A program made the translations under genes and the position numbers. A DNA stretch of 64,000 bases, taken from the NCBI GenBank assembly GCA_963678675.1, contig OY783200.1, positions 14,813,246 through 14,877,245 of the forward strand, written 5' to 3'. Under the pieces are notes generated by a model. It searched no databases. It was not told the DNA's origin and worked only from the letters and a program-made list of their open reading frames with translations. The DNA is from Xiphydria camelus. Lineage: Eukaryota > Arthropoda > Insecta > Hymenoptera > Xiphydriidae. Below, in pieces: positions 1-10,867 of the stretch; the first letter of the stretch is position 1, and each line of letters begins with the position of its first letter.

Positions 1-823
1 AAACTGATGGTTTTATTTACATTTTTATTAAAGTAGATGTTGTAAAATATCCTGTATGTAATGCTAATATACTGATACAATAAATAGTTTTTTAGCTGGT
101 AACCTTGATAATATTTTGCCCAGTAGGTAAATTTTATGGTAAAATTGGTAACTATGCGTTACACAGAAATACGAGCTAATGGAGGAAAACGGCTATCATA
201 TTCGCATTCAGCGACCCAAAATTAGTCGGAAATAGTGAGTTTACTTTCTGTAACTTTTCAAAAGTTTCAAAACGTCGGCCTGTGTAATATATGAGTCGAT
301 TTGTCAAAATTTTGTCCTACATTTCGCTTTCCTTATCGTGATTTTTGGTAAATAACTTGCTCGACAGTTAATTTTTTTTGTGATTAAGTTTCAGCGAATA
401 TTACTCATGAAAAAATTGGTTTTTTTTTCTAAAATAGTGCATAAGACATTGAAAAATCGCTATTCCATGGTGTGTAACGGCTTAAAAAGTTTGTAATTCT
501 TTGAAGATTAATTTGAAATTTATTTTCTTGAAATCAAAAATGCCGGTACTGGTAATACCGCATATTTTTTTCTAGAAAATACGTTCAAAATCAAAACCTT
601 TTTGTATTTGAAGTTTTGTGAAATTATCATTTCTTCTATTCGAAAATTAGCCCTGAAAATCACATTTTTCAATATTGTCGAGAGATATCCCGCTTAAACA
701 AAGGCAATAAACAAATCCACTTAGGAGTATGTTTAGAACCCAAACACCTTTAAGAAAAAAAATATATGAAGTAAATTCCCGACCCCATACGCTTTGTCGT
801 TTTCTTATGAAATGCCCCATATA
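1..823. other. AT-rich non-coding stretch, nothing recognised
   Basis: No convincing exon, RNA gene or terminal repeat is visible. The short open frames around 650-940 overlap on both strands and run into a G homopolymer, which is how chance frames in repetitive DNA behave. If the minus-strand ZAD gene extends to the left, this could be intron or flank. Confidence 0.5.
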
Positions 824-1145
824 TACAGGGTGTAAAAAAAGTCCCGGGACGGCCGAATATATTGAAAAATATGCATCGCATAGAAAAACAAAAAAAAACG
901 TATTCAATAGTTTTGAAAGTCCTATCCAGCCATATCAAACTCGACCCCTTCCCCTCGGGGGGGGGGGGGGGGGGGGGGCTTCAAAATTTTAAATGGAAAC
1001 CCCCAATTTTTATTTCAGATTCGGATTTTGCGTTAAACAATAAGAAACTTGTCTGAAATATTTGTTTGTATCTTGGGTAGATGGCGTTCCAATCGACAGG
1101 GGAAACATAAAAATACGAAAGCCTAAAAATTAATGGAAAAAAAAG

Positions 1146-2576
1146 GTGTGAGTGCCATTGTACTCACGGAGGATGTGTAAACATCTTACAATTATCTGCG
1201 GTCCTAGTTTAATTGGGGAATATGACGTCGTAGTTCGACATAAAGAAGTTTAATTTTGTCTATAATAAAATATTTATTATTATTATATTAGATTTATAAC
1301 TTACTAGCAGCCCGTCCCGGCTTCGCACGGGTAGATTGTGGATTGATTTTGTCCGTCCACCATTGTTTAAATACATTTTTAATACAAAACTTTTAGTATT
1401 TTTCCCGGGCTACGCAATGGTCATATTGGATTTGACCTTGACCATGACCTTCAAGGTTATATCAAGGTCAAATTAATTTTTTTTCACGTTCAAATGTGTC
1501 CTTGATCATTTTTGTCATGTTACCTTTATTGTCAGCGGAGGTCAAATTTAGGTCAAGTATAGTTCGACTTTTTGAACACCTTTTATAAGATTTACTAACT
1601 CAGAAACCTTCGCGGGCATGCGTCCAACCATTCCCCAAAGTTTCATCGCAATCGGATGAACGGTTTAGGAAGGCATAATAATCATCCGTACCGGTACTTT
1701 TTGAACACCCTGTATAAGATGTACTAACTCAGAAACCTTCGCGGGCATGCGTCCAACCATTTCCCAACTTTTCATCGCAATCGGATGAACGGTTTAGGAA
1801 GGCATAATAATCATCCGTACCGGTACTTTTTGAACACCCTGTATAAGATTTACTAACTCAAACCTTCGCGGATATGCGTCCAACTGTTCCCCAAATTTTC
1901 ATCGCAATTGGATGATCGGTTTAGGAAGGCATAATAATCATCCGTACCGGTACTCTTTTTGAACACCCTGTATAAGATTTACTAACTCAGAAACCTTCGC
2001 GGGCATGCGTCCAACCATTCCCCAACTTTTCATCGCAATCGGATGAACGGTTTAGGAAGGCATAATAATCATCAGTACCGGTACTTTTTGAACACCTTTT
2101 ATAAGATTTACTAACTCAGAAACCTTCGCGGGCATGCGTCCAACCATTCCCCAAAGTTTCATCGCAATCGGATGAACGGTTTAGGAAGGCATAATAATCA
2201 TCCGTACCGGTACTTTTTGAACACCCTGTATAAGATTTACTAACTCAGAAACCTTCGCGGGCACGCGTCCAACCATTCCCCAAAGTTTCATCGCAATCGG
2301 ATGAACGGTTTAGGAAGGCATTTGATATTACCTTAAAGGTCAGGTCAAGGTCAAATCCAATACGACCATTGGGTAGCCAAGGGAAAATCCTTAAAGTTTT
2401 GTATTAAACATTTTTCTCTAAAATGTTTTCCCGTTGAGATAATCCAGCTTGCGCGAATAGTATGCGCAGTAGCGCCACACAAACACTGACGCAGTCACAT
2501 CTACATGACTTACGTCTGACGCTCAATTTCCCAGGAAGGTCGTACCGCAGAGCCATAGCATAGATGTTTACACATC
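1146..2576. mobile_element. 1431-bp minisatellite-bearing element, copy 1
   Basis: The element begins with a small hairpin (GTGAGTGCC...GTACTCAC), followed by GATGTGTAAACATCT at 1172-1186. It ends with the exact reverse complement AGATGTTTACACATC at 2562-2576. Inside are a CCCGTCCCGGCTTCGCACGG motif near 1310, a flank rich in 'AGGTCAA', then six tandem ~130-bp units. A second copy of the same 1431-bp span lies at 44323-45753 with the same unit number. No open frame of note is present, so it is non-autonomous. The superfamily is not recognised. Confidence 0.7.
1557..2320 (+). repeat. Six tandem ~130-bp minisatellite units
   Basis: Units begin with 'ctttttgaacacc' at about 1568, 1696, 1827, 1953, 2083 and 2213. 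Each carries 'ccttcgcgggcatgcgtcca', then 'catcgcaatcggatgaacgg' and 'aaggcataataatcatc'. Some units share variants (for example 'gatatgcgtccaactgttcc'), which suggests higher-order copying. The tail 'catcgcaatcggatgaacgg' resembles a phrase common at the ends of many insect repeats. I know it only as a pattern. Confidence 0.85.
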
Positions 2577-3454
2577 AAAAAACTTCAAAACGAAAAACAA
2601 GAAAACACGGTTTCAATAGCTTTAAAAGGTCTATCCAGCCATATCAAACTCGACCCTCCTCCCCCCTTCCCCGCGGGGTGGCGAGGGGAAACTTCAAAAT
2701 TTTAAATCAAAACCCCCAATTTTTATTTCACAAGCAAGTCAAGTACATTGTTATTTTATGAAGTTTCAGACAAAAGTTATTTCGTTTTTAGCATAGAATC
2801 CTAGTATGCAATAAAAACTGGGGGTTCCCATTTAAAAAAAAATAATTTTCTCCAAATTCACTGATTGCAGCGCCATCTGTGATGAAACTGATACAGTCAG
2901 CTAGTGGCCCCTTTTGTACTCAACAAATTTTATATGAGACACTTTTTTCCTAGGGTGTATATTTCTCGAGATATTCTGCTGGAAAGATTAAAATGGGACA
3001 CCCTGTATGTCTGTAGTTCCAGGTACAGCGCACCCATAAGTTTTAAAGTCCAAGTGTAGCGGATCGTACAGTAGATCCCGGGCTCCAGGTGTATCCATTC
3101 GTAGTTTTTTAAAATACATTTTAGATAGTATTGGAAAGTGTTATTCTAGCAATCTGTGGACATTCCCATAGAAACTCCATTCTGTTGTTTATCAACAAAT
3201 CTTGCCTTCTCAGTTCAGAAGTGACGTTTAACACTCTTTCTTAAATAAACGCTTACATTAAATTGGTTATGCGTTGCCCACCTTTTACTCCATGACCTCG
3301 TTTATTCTAACAGATAGATAGACCAATAGTTTTCGACGTTCAGGTACAGCACACCGTAGGTTTAGAGGTCTGGTATATCTATTCGTAGTTTTCTGTATCC
3401 AGATATATAAACCGATTACTACTGCTTTCAAAGTCTACGTACAGCGCTCTGTAT

Positions 3455-3640
3455 AGGTTTCGGGCTCGGAGCGTATCTCCGGAATATTTTCCGGAACTTC
3501 TTCCGGGATATTTACCGGAATTCTTTCCGGAATATTCTCCGGGAGTTTTTTCGAGCCATTCTTCGGGAGTTTTCTCGAGACATTCTTTGGGACTTTTTTT
3601 CGAAATATTCGCTAGGAAGATTTTCGCGTTCGGGTATTGG
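3455..3640 (-). repeat. Degenerate CCGGAA/TCGAGA short-unit array, left arm
   Basis: About seven units of ~24 bp based on 'attctccgggagttttttcg' and 'ttccggaatatt'. On the minus strand they give a spurious repetitive open frame (KTPGEYSGK-like units). A matching inverted array lies at 6270-6420. The repeated peptide follows from the DNA repeat, so it is not evidence of a gene. Confidence 0.6.
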
Positions 3641-4028
3641 GAACTTGTGGTGTCTATATCACTAGATATATACACACGATGTGTGTAATGGGATGAGAGT
3701 CCGAATGAAAACTAACTTCTTTATTTAAAGAAAAACATAAGATCCATAAATAATATTATGGTACTTAGCAACCGTTGTCCTAAGTGATAAAATAACAACG
3801 AAAGAAAACAGAATAATATTAAGTCTTCAATGTTTGAATTGTAGCGGGCTTCTGGCTCTTGTACCCAGTCCTTGATTGGCTCTAGAATCTCAGGTGAGGC
3901 TAGGAATGTGACAGTCGGAGCGGTCGGAGCTGCCACAAACTGTCGAATGGCGATGACCTCTGGCGGCGAAAAAACAAACTAGTTTTAGATTGCAGTTTTG
4001 GAGCTTAGCAATGCATTAGAATAGGAGA

Positions 4029-4238
4029 GTGCACATAATAATTAATTTTTTTTCGCAAAATGACGTCCGAATTATTAAACCACCAGTGAAATCGAAAGGT
4101 AGACTTCTTTGCTACGTTCCTGGCTGTCAAAGTCGTTTAAATAAAGACGACGTGTCTTTCCATTACTTTCCAAAGCCGGGCAAACGCTTCGTGTACACTC
4201 CAGACGCGTTTGGCAATTTAGAAAAAATTGATTTTTAG
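4029..4238 (+). pseudogene. THAP zinc-finger domain fragment
   Basis: The frame encodes CYVPGCQSRLNKDDVSFHYF followed by PKPGKRFV. This matches the start of a THAP domain: C-x4-C near the N terminus, then a VSFH(Y/R)FPK motif. The rest of the domain (second Cys/His pair, AVPTIF-like end) is missing, and the frame soon ends at 4238. THAP domains are DNA-binding modules of P-element transposases and of host proteins. This could be one exon of such a gene, with a possible splice donor after 'cttc' near 4190, or a dead transposon piece. No THAP partner is seen nearby. Confidence 0.5.
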
Positions 4239-4579
4239 AAAAGTGGATGATAATATTAAAAATAAAATCAGTTACGCCGTATGTCAAAGTGTATTCGCGT
4301 CATTTGTCGAGTGCTGATTATATTTCCGTCGCCTATGCATGTACATGCTTAACCTAAATGTTTGCTCCAAAATAGTTATTCTTCAGATGTTCCAGCTTCC
4401 AAGAGATTTTAAAACACGTTCCCCTTCAAGGAAGTTCCTATTACCCGGTTTTGTATTCGCCCACAGGCAAATTTCATTAATGTTAATCATATTTTACGTA
4501 AAAACTATTTTTAACCCATTGAAATACATTGAACCTGCACTTTTAAAGCCGCCATATTAATTTTAGCTCCGCCCATAAG

Positions 4580-5050
4580 ACAGTTCCCAATACCGCGCCG
4601 TAGTTTTCAAATTCCATGTGTAGCGCATCCTAGATTTCGGGCTTTGGATGGATTTCTTCGTAGTCTTCCACGTCTAAGTATACCGCGCCGTCGTTTTTAA
4701 AATCCAGGTACAGTACATCGTAGGTGTCGGGCTACAGGTGGATTTCTTCGTAGTTTCCTGTAGCTAGCTACACCGTACCCCGCAGTATATTTGGACGCGG
4801 GAAACTATGAAGGGGTACAACCTGGAGCCCAAGACGTACCGTGAGTTTTACTTCGACTTTGAAAACTACAGTGTAGTGTGTATCTGGGCGCGAGAGACTA
4901 CGAAGAGATTCACCTGGAGCCTGAAACGTATGGTGCGCTCTACTTCGACTTTGAAAATCACGGTGTGGTGTACCTGAACACGGGAGAGTACGAAGAGATT
5001 CACCTAGAGCCTGAAACGTACGGTGCGCTGTACTTCGACTTTAAACTACT
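4580..5050. repeat. ~95-bp repeat units in both orientations
   Basis: Two clean plus-strand units run between about 4865 and 5045, sharing 'tacgaagagattcacctgg' and 'gtgcgctgtacttcgacttt'. Diverged inverted units lie at 4580-4780 and again at 3010-3110 and 3340-3450. The open frame 4878-5069 (YEEIHLEPETYGALYFDF repeated) follows from this repetition. I do not regard it as a gene. Confidence 0.6.
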
Positions 5051-5311
5051 GGTATTAAGAGTCGTGTAAACGCTGTTTTACGCCGGTGGTATGAAATCTG
5101 TTTAGTAACGCTAAGTCAGTTGACGAGCTGTAGTAGACTTATTAAGCCGTCTTTAAAGGACCGTGTAAATGGGTACAATATGACAATAGTGGTATTGCGA
5201 ACTGTTCTCGCAAAGCATTAAATTGAAAAAAATATGTATACGGTACAAAAATTGAACGACGATTGGGAAACAATGAAATCGGCGAAAAGTGATATCTAAG
5301 AAGTTGATAGA

Positions 5312-6052
5312 TAGTGCAATCAATCTAGACTTTGTACAAGAAGTTGGGCTTCAGGGCATGGAAATTACACCAATCGATAGCTGGAAGTCCCAATATTAAC
5401 ATATCAAAATGTATCATCTGTCAATTCCCGGGAAAATTTATAATTAATTAAAAACTATCGAAGCCACTTTAATCATTCATTTCTCCTATATTATTTACTC
5501 AATCAAAAAAATGGAGCTACCAATTTGTAGCGGGGAAAATTTACTATAAAATTGATGCGAGAACCTACATGACAAAATGTACGGTTAATTTATAATAATT
5601 TTTTGAATATCCCGGTGTACGAAAGTCATTTCTGAGCATGTTTCGCCAAGCAATCAGCTGTTCCCATGGCGACCGCGTGATACGCGCCATGCGTAGTTTA
5701 TTGTACTTTCGTACACCGGGACTTTCAAAAAATTATTATAAATTAACCGTGCATGTTGCCATGTAGGTTCTCGCATCAATTTTATAGTAAATTTTCCCCG
5801 CTACAAATTGGTACCTTCATTTTTTTGATTGAGTAAATAATATAGGAGAAATTAATGGTTAAAGTGGTGGTGGTGGTAGTAGAGCTAAAACTTCAATAGT
5901 TTTTAATTGATTATAAATTTTCCCGGGAATTGACAGATGATACATTTTGATATGTTAATATTGAGACCTCCAGTTATCGATTGGTCTAATTTTCATGCCC
6001 TGAAGCCCAACTTCTTGTACACCATATATCCAATGTCTAGATTGATTCCACT
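5312..6052. mobile_element. 740-bp foldback element
   Basis: The left arm starts 'gtgcaatcaatctagac' and the right arm ends with the near-complement 'gtctagattgattccac'. The arms stay complementary for more than 300 bp, including CCCGGGAA, 'gagtaaataatatagga' and a central 'gtgtacgaaagt' / 'actttcgtacac' pair. The loop (about 5640-5700) is short and GC-richer. There is no coding capacity. A run of GGT triplets at about 5868 breaks the symmetry in one arm. Confidence 0.7.
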
Positions 6053-6490
6053 AATTGTAAGAACTAGATTTTTATTGAAATTATAATGACCCATAATATG
6101 TCTTCTTCTTCTTGTGTCGGTAATGCACTTCATTCGGATGTATTACCCAGGTCGAGATGAGATACACCTTTTCATATAAATGCATTACAAATACATCGAA
6201 GTTACAATTTCGGCTTTACTGAACTGATATAAGCAGCGCGTGTAAACGTAGTCTGAAAACTGCGGCGCGGTATACCCGGATGCGAAAAATGTTCTCGAGA
6301 ATGTCTCGAAAAAGGTCACAGAGAATATCCCGGAAAAAGTCCCTGAAAATGTTCCGGAAAAAGGCCCAGAAAACTCCTGCAGAATATCCCGGAAAACAAC
6401 CCGGAGATACGTCCGGGATCTGAAAACTACGGTGCGCTGTACTCAGATATTGAAAACTATTTTTATCTAAAGTCTCCATACACTGTAAAA

Positions 6491-7427
6491 AATTTCGGAA
6501 ATTTTCCCGAACTTGTTGGACGACATTTTTCCAAACTAAAGCGCGAAAGAACTTTTCGCTAATATTTCGATAAAATTCCTTACATTTCGGGGAAGAATAC
6601 CGTCCTACTCGGGAAAATTATCGAAAGTGTAGGAAATTTTAATATATCGGAAAAAATTCTACTTTTCTCTCTCTCTTGGGGAAAGAACCATAATGTTCGG
6701 GAATATCACTCTGAAAGTGTAAATAATTCTGTAAATAATGAAACCTATCGGGATTTTAAAACCTTATAGGATAAAATTATAATTTCTCGTCAATTAGCTG
6801 AATTCAGATAGGAAAAAATGTGGCCTGAACAGTAATAAAGATTGTAGCAATATTTGACTACAATATATTAATTTTCACAATTGAATGGTAAACTATTTTA
6901 CTAATTTGAAATAGCTGAAGTTACTCTTAATGAAAGTTAAAATATACTAGAACTGAAATAAGTTATTTTTACTACTATGAACTTAGAGGTTATGTAAGCA
7001 GAATATTATTTATTATCGCTTTGCTCCTCTCTTCGCGAAGCCCTATTTGTGAATTCTCAGCTTACTCTTAATCAAACCGAATCCCGCAATATAATCAATT
7101 TTGTGATGGTTAGAAATATTAATGTTCGTAATTATAATTTCTTTTTCCACTCAGTATATTATTAAAATTTTTAAACGGTATGCCGAGAGAGAGAGAGAGA
7201 GCATTTGTAGAAGCATACTAATAAAATAACCAGACATGTAGCTTAAAGCCCTGTTTCCTAGCAAAACTAACTCTTATGTTACAGTAGCTCACCGAGAAAG
7301 ATGCCAACTTCTCGTTTAGAGAGCCCCGCATTCGCGCCCCGACCCAACTACAAAAAGTTTTATTCATCGAATAAGTCCAAAGAATCCACGAATACAAAAA
7401 GCAATAAATATACGAAAATAGTATCTT
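6491..7427. other. AT-rich stretch, no gene seen
   Basis: The stretch starts with 'cactgtaaaaaatttcgg', which resembles the 'ttttttacagtg' termini near 55380 and 56236 in inverted orientation. It then runs through AT-rich sequence with a short GA run at 7186-7201. No exon or RNA motif was recognised. Confidence 0.5.
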
Positions 7428-7595
7428 ATATCATTAGGCGGAAATCCGAGGTTTTTTCAGACTGTGTTTAACTAGGTCTCAGCACGAGGTATGGCGGGAG
7501 GACAAGGTTAAGGCGAGCCTCGTCCCCTCACCATGCCTCGTGCTACGACCTAAACACAGTCTTAAAAATCGGAGGATTACAGCCGAATGACATAT
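7428..7595. mobile_element. Palindromic MITE
   Basis: The arms read ATATCATTAGGCGGAAATCC at the left and the approximate reverse complement at 7560-7595. They continue through 'cagactgtgttta', 'aggtc', 'gcacgaggtatgg' and its complement 'ccatgcctcgtgc'. The loop is about 30 bp. It is a 168-bp non-coding hairpin element of unknown superfamily. Confidence 0.6.
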
Positions 7596-9202
7596 ATCTA
7601 CTATTTTTTCTCTCGAATGCCCATTTCTCAAAACAAAACAAACAGAAGTATACACGGCTCATTTAACGTTGCGTTTATCAGTTTGGAAAAAGGACCCACT
7701 TCGGATTAAGCAATCTTTTAACAGCCTGCGGACTCCAGGTCGGTGTCACACGGGAAAAACGCCATCTTACGGTCTAAAAATAGGCTGGAAAAGGCCTCCA
7801 AATGGGCATGAGCAAGGAAAATTGATTTTCTGCGAATCCAGAGCTGGACCAGTTGTCACGAAAATTAATATTTTTTGGTTACCATGAGAATCAATAAGGC
7901 CCGCCGCAAATTGAGCCTAGTTCACGCACAGCACACGTGCAGCGCACGCGTGCAGTTTGTAAGACATGATTTGAAACGGAGTGGCGCATATTGGACACAG
8001 CTCAGAGCTACCCCAGTCTGTCACCAGCCACGCGTGGGGAGGTTTGTATTCACCGCACAGATTTTGTGGATCGTGGGCAGCATGGGTGTTCCGTCGCACG
8101 ATTGACGGGGCCTGGAATGTTCCGTTCGTACGCTTTCTGTACGAACTGAACGCTTTCTGTAATAGCGTACCGGTTGGAAAACCACTAAATACGTTGTTCA
8201 GAACTTCCTCAGTTAACCAGAACACACCTATTTTTTTCAATCATGGAGAACACTTTGGGGTCCATTTGACCCCAACAATTTTGAGTGCCCACCATTTTTG
8301 ATAGACTGATGCGATCAGCTTATAAAAATTCTGGGATGTTCTTTCAACATCTTTGAATAAATTGACATGAATGAAAAGGTATGTTAAATTTATTTTCGTA
8401 TTAAAATAAATTGCCAAAGAAAAAGTGTTTGAAAACGACGTAATTTACGAGAAGAGTCATATCTTTTTTAGTTTTTAATATTTCTCGCTAGAAAGGCTAT
8501 AGCAGGATAAACATGGTCAATCTGCCTTGGAATGAAATCTTTTCGTAAATAAGAGTTCTTTGAACATCTCGTTGAAAAAAAAATTTGACCAAAATTTCAG
8601 CTCCCCACCTCAAGCAGTTCCTGAGAAATCGTGAAAAACGTGATTTTTTATTTATTATTTTTCTCTCGGTCGCTATTGCAGATGCTCTTACAAAAAAAAA
8701 ATGTGGCTGCAAAGTAAGTCAAACCGTATTTGAAAAAATACTTGTTGACTTATCTCGCGCTATTCCCGATTTTTAAAAAATTCCTAAAATTTTTTTTCTC
8801 GCGTATACGAAAAAACGTCACCTCCAAAAAATTTGAGAATGTGTATTTCATCAAAATACACCTCTTCAGATTTTTAAGAATGTTTAAAAATACACTTTTT
8901 GAGAAAAAACAAAAAATCGCCTTTTTCGGCCTTTTTTGAGGTTTCACTTCTTTATATGGGATATTTCTATTTTCTCACAGTAGGTATATCAAATGGAACA
9001 TGGAACACCTCTGAAAGTTTCTATTAAATTCTGCCGTAGTTTGTAGCGTGGTTAATAGATGGCGCCACGTGAATCGTATATATTATATACATTTCAAATG
9101 GAGGATTGAAGTAAGCGCCATATGGGCAAGTTCCCAACGACGCATGTACATTCAGGTTATTTTCAATAAAAAAAAATATATATACATTTCAGTAAGGCAA
9201 CA
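7596..9202. other. No supported gene; mixed repetitive DNA
   Basis: Open frames at 7669-8301 overlap on both strands and have no recognisable domain. The part 8440-8950 is rich in A and T homopolymers, and its frames on opposite strands mirror each other. I see nothing that supports coding, an RNA gene or a clean terminal repeat. Confidence 0.4.
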
Positions 9203-9204
9203 TA

Positions 9205-10603
9205 CCGTATGTCCAATGGCTAGTCGAGCAGGTGCAGCGACCTGAATTTTCCTAAAATTTGACTTCGGCAGTGTTTTAGTTAGAGTTGGCTTTGGAAGAT
9301 AGCGTTGCGTACGAGCGAAATGTTTGAAATGGTAAAAGCGGGAAATCGAAGTGTAACCTCAAAATTGTAAATGTTTAAATAATGGTGAGTAATTGTTTGA
9401 AACGATAAGACATAATAATTATGGTTCCTTTTCGATGTTCAACCGAATAGCACGACTGCTACCTAATTGCAGAGAGAAACTGATGCGACTGGCAGTCGTG
9501 GAGGAAAGGGCTACCGTCAACGTGGTCCTCGCCAGAGTGGTCGAGCTCTGACTCGGCGACGAAAGGTGCAATTGAAATGAAATTAAAGTCTGAGCAAGAT
9601 GAAAATTGGAAGGCATGGAAAGAAAACGCGGTAGTCGCCGACAGAAGGAGTGTGAGTGAAGTGCGAAAGAAAAGTACAGTGACGCCGAAAAACCATGTGG
9701 AAGACAGTGACGAACAGCAGCAGCAGCTGGTCGACACTGCTCAACTCCGCACCAGCTCCTGAATGATATCTCGCCGATCGCGATACGCGGCCGCTCCTGT
9801 GGACAACGATTCTAAACACTCGAGCCGTAGTCGCAGCAAGGACAGCAGCAGCAGCAGCGTCGACGGCAGGGGCACTGTTGTAAAGCGAAGGCAGTCCAAG
9901 ACCGACTCGGATAGCTGTAAGAGAAAGACGTATCGGCGGAAACATAAAATATCGAAGCAAGACTTGTAATGAGAGTGTGGTAAAAGGAAGAAGAAAAATA
10001 ACAGAGACGAGGCGACGAGACGGAGGAGGAAGTCGTCACCACGAAGGGTTCCTGAAACGGTACCAGTACTAGCAACGTGCGAAGGGTTCAAGAGAACGGG
10101 CCGTCTACACCCAGTCGCAAATCATGCCGAGTTCATGTGACACCCGACAGCGGCATCACGTCAGGAGTATAAACGGTGGAGAAGAACGGGAGCCTCGCTG
10201 AAAAAGGAAGGAGCAGTGTTGGCGGTGGCGGTGACAGCCCTGATCATGAGCAAAGGCTGAAGAACCTTGAGCGTTTTGGATAAAAAGTGGACGTGACTCG
10301 AAGCAGCTATCGTAATCGATTTAAGCCGACACTGGTGCCGCAGCCAATCTCGATCACAATGGATTCTTCCAACTAGAGACGGTTTCTGTATCACTCGTCG
10401 CCGTTGATCCTTTCCCTCTTAATCCTTGTACATAATGCATCTGTGATTCCTTGAAGTATATTTTTATAATATTAAGTTTGATCTGAAATTCTTTCATCTT
10501 TCTTATTGTAACATTCTCGTAACAATACGGTCCGATTATTTTATATTCATAAGGTTTTATCAGCTTTACGTTATTCCTCGTTATTTTCGTTATTTAACCT
10601 TGA
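9205..10603 (+). mobile_element. Single arm of a CCGTATGT foldback (same family as 56741-60087)
   Basis: It starts TA-CCGTATGTCC at 9203. It then follows the left arm of the 56741-60087 foldback nearly base for base up to 'ttatttaacctt' at about 10603. There the inner part of the intact copy is replaced by unrelated sequence. The mirrored second arm is absent, so this is a truncated or half element. Confidence 0.8.
9473..10283 (+). pseudogene. Captured RGG/Ser-Arg-rich coding remnant, copy A
   Basis: Sequence after a splice-acceptor-like 'acctaattgcag' reads in one frame as an RGG-type segment (GSRGG-GYRQRG), then a Lys/Glu stretch and an SSSSR-rich stretch. A later frame ends in GDSP-HE-RLKNLERFG and a stop at 10281. 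In this copy GGA AGG has become GGA AAG, and one Arg/Glu-rich part has diverged. Frames do not join without shifts. The composition resembles an RNA-binding protein tail. I cannot name the parent. Copies B and C lie at 57026-57827 and 59001-59802. Confidence 0.45.
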
Positions 10604-10733
10604 AATTGGAAAACTGGATCGAGGCGCCGTTGTGCTTGCCGAAACACAATCGTATGCTTGCTGCGTAGTATATAAAAACAATCGTAGAGAACGCGCCTTT
10701 CGATAGTCGGTAGGACGGTCGGACGCCTTCGGC

Positions 10734-10867
10734 CTGCATCCGACTCGGACGTCCGATCCGACATCGGATCGGCAGTGTGCGGTAGGATCATATAAACTTA
10801 GAGTATTTTGAACTTCAGATTTCCGGATCCGACAATCGTTTCAGACAATCGGATCCGATAGTAGTAA
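10734..10867. repeat. ~134-bp direct repeat, unit 1
   Basis: It begins 'gcatccgactcggacgtccg' and ends 'gatagtagtaag'. The same sequence recurs at 12279-12411 with very few changes. The Harbinger element at 10868-12247 is inserted exactly at the end of unit 1, so the two units were originally about 160 bp apart in tandem. Confidence 0.85.

Larger units (their letters stand above)
826..3005. mobile_element. Mariner-like non-autonomous element with CAGGGTGT ends, interrupted
   Basis: The left end reads TA then CAGGGTGT (from 826) and the right end ACACCCTG then TA (to 3005). This is the short TIR plus TA duplication of mariner-type elements. Sequence near 840-1015 (ending in a 22-base G run at 957-978) recurs in direct orientation at about 2577-2735 on the far side of the nested element at 1146-2576. 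Both share the stretch around 'ccagccatatcaaactcgac'. No transposase remains. The pairing of the two ends rests on only 8 bp, so they could belong to different copies. Confidence 0.4.
3010..6490. mobile_element. FB-like inverted region with internal tandem repeats in both arms
   Basis: The left side (3380-3680) and the right side (6220-6480) are imperfect reverse complements. Both carry a run of ~24-bp units built on TTCCGGAA(T)AT/CTCGAGA, next to a unit ending in 'gcgctgtac'. Long arms made of short tandem repeats are typical of Drosophila FB-type foldbacks. The arms enclose a THAP-domain fragment, ~95-bp repeats and an independent palindrome at 5312-6052. Divergence is high, so this is an old element or an assembly of fragments. 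Confidence 0.35.

Noticed and set aside
957..978. G22 tract as a quadruplex or regulatory site
   Set aside because: It is a plain homopolymer inside a repeat. The matching copy at 2650-2690 has a mixed C/G sequence instead, so it looks like slippage.
1557..2320. CRISPR-like array
   Set aside because: The units are contiguous ~130-bp minisatellites without unique spacers, and the genome is eukaryotic.
3721..3975. Minus-strand frame with a Pro/Ala-rich start (PPEVIAIRQFVAAPTAPTVT)
   Set aside because: It is open upstream of the first Met, but no domain, no clear splice sites and no in-frame neighbour were found. It is too weak to annotate.
4878..5069. Repetitive frame YEEIHLEPETYGALYFDF
   Set aside because: It follows from a ~95-bp DNA repeat present in both orientations, so there is no independent sign of coding.
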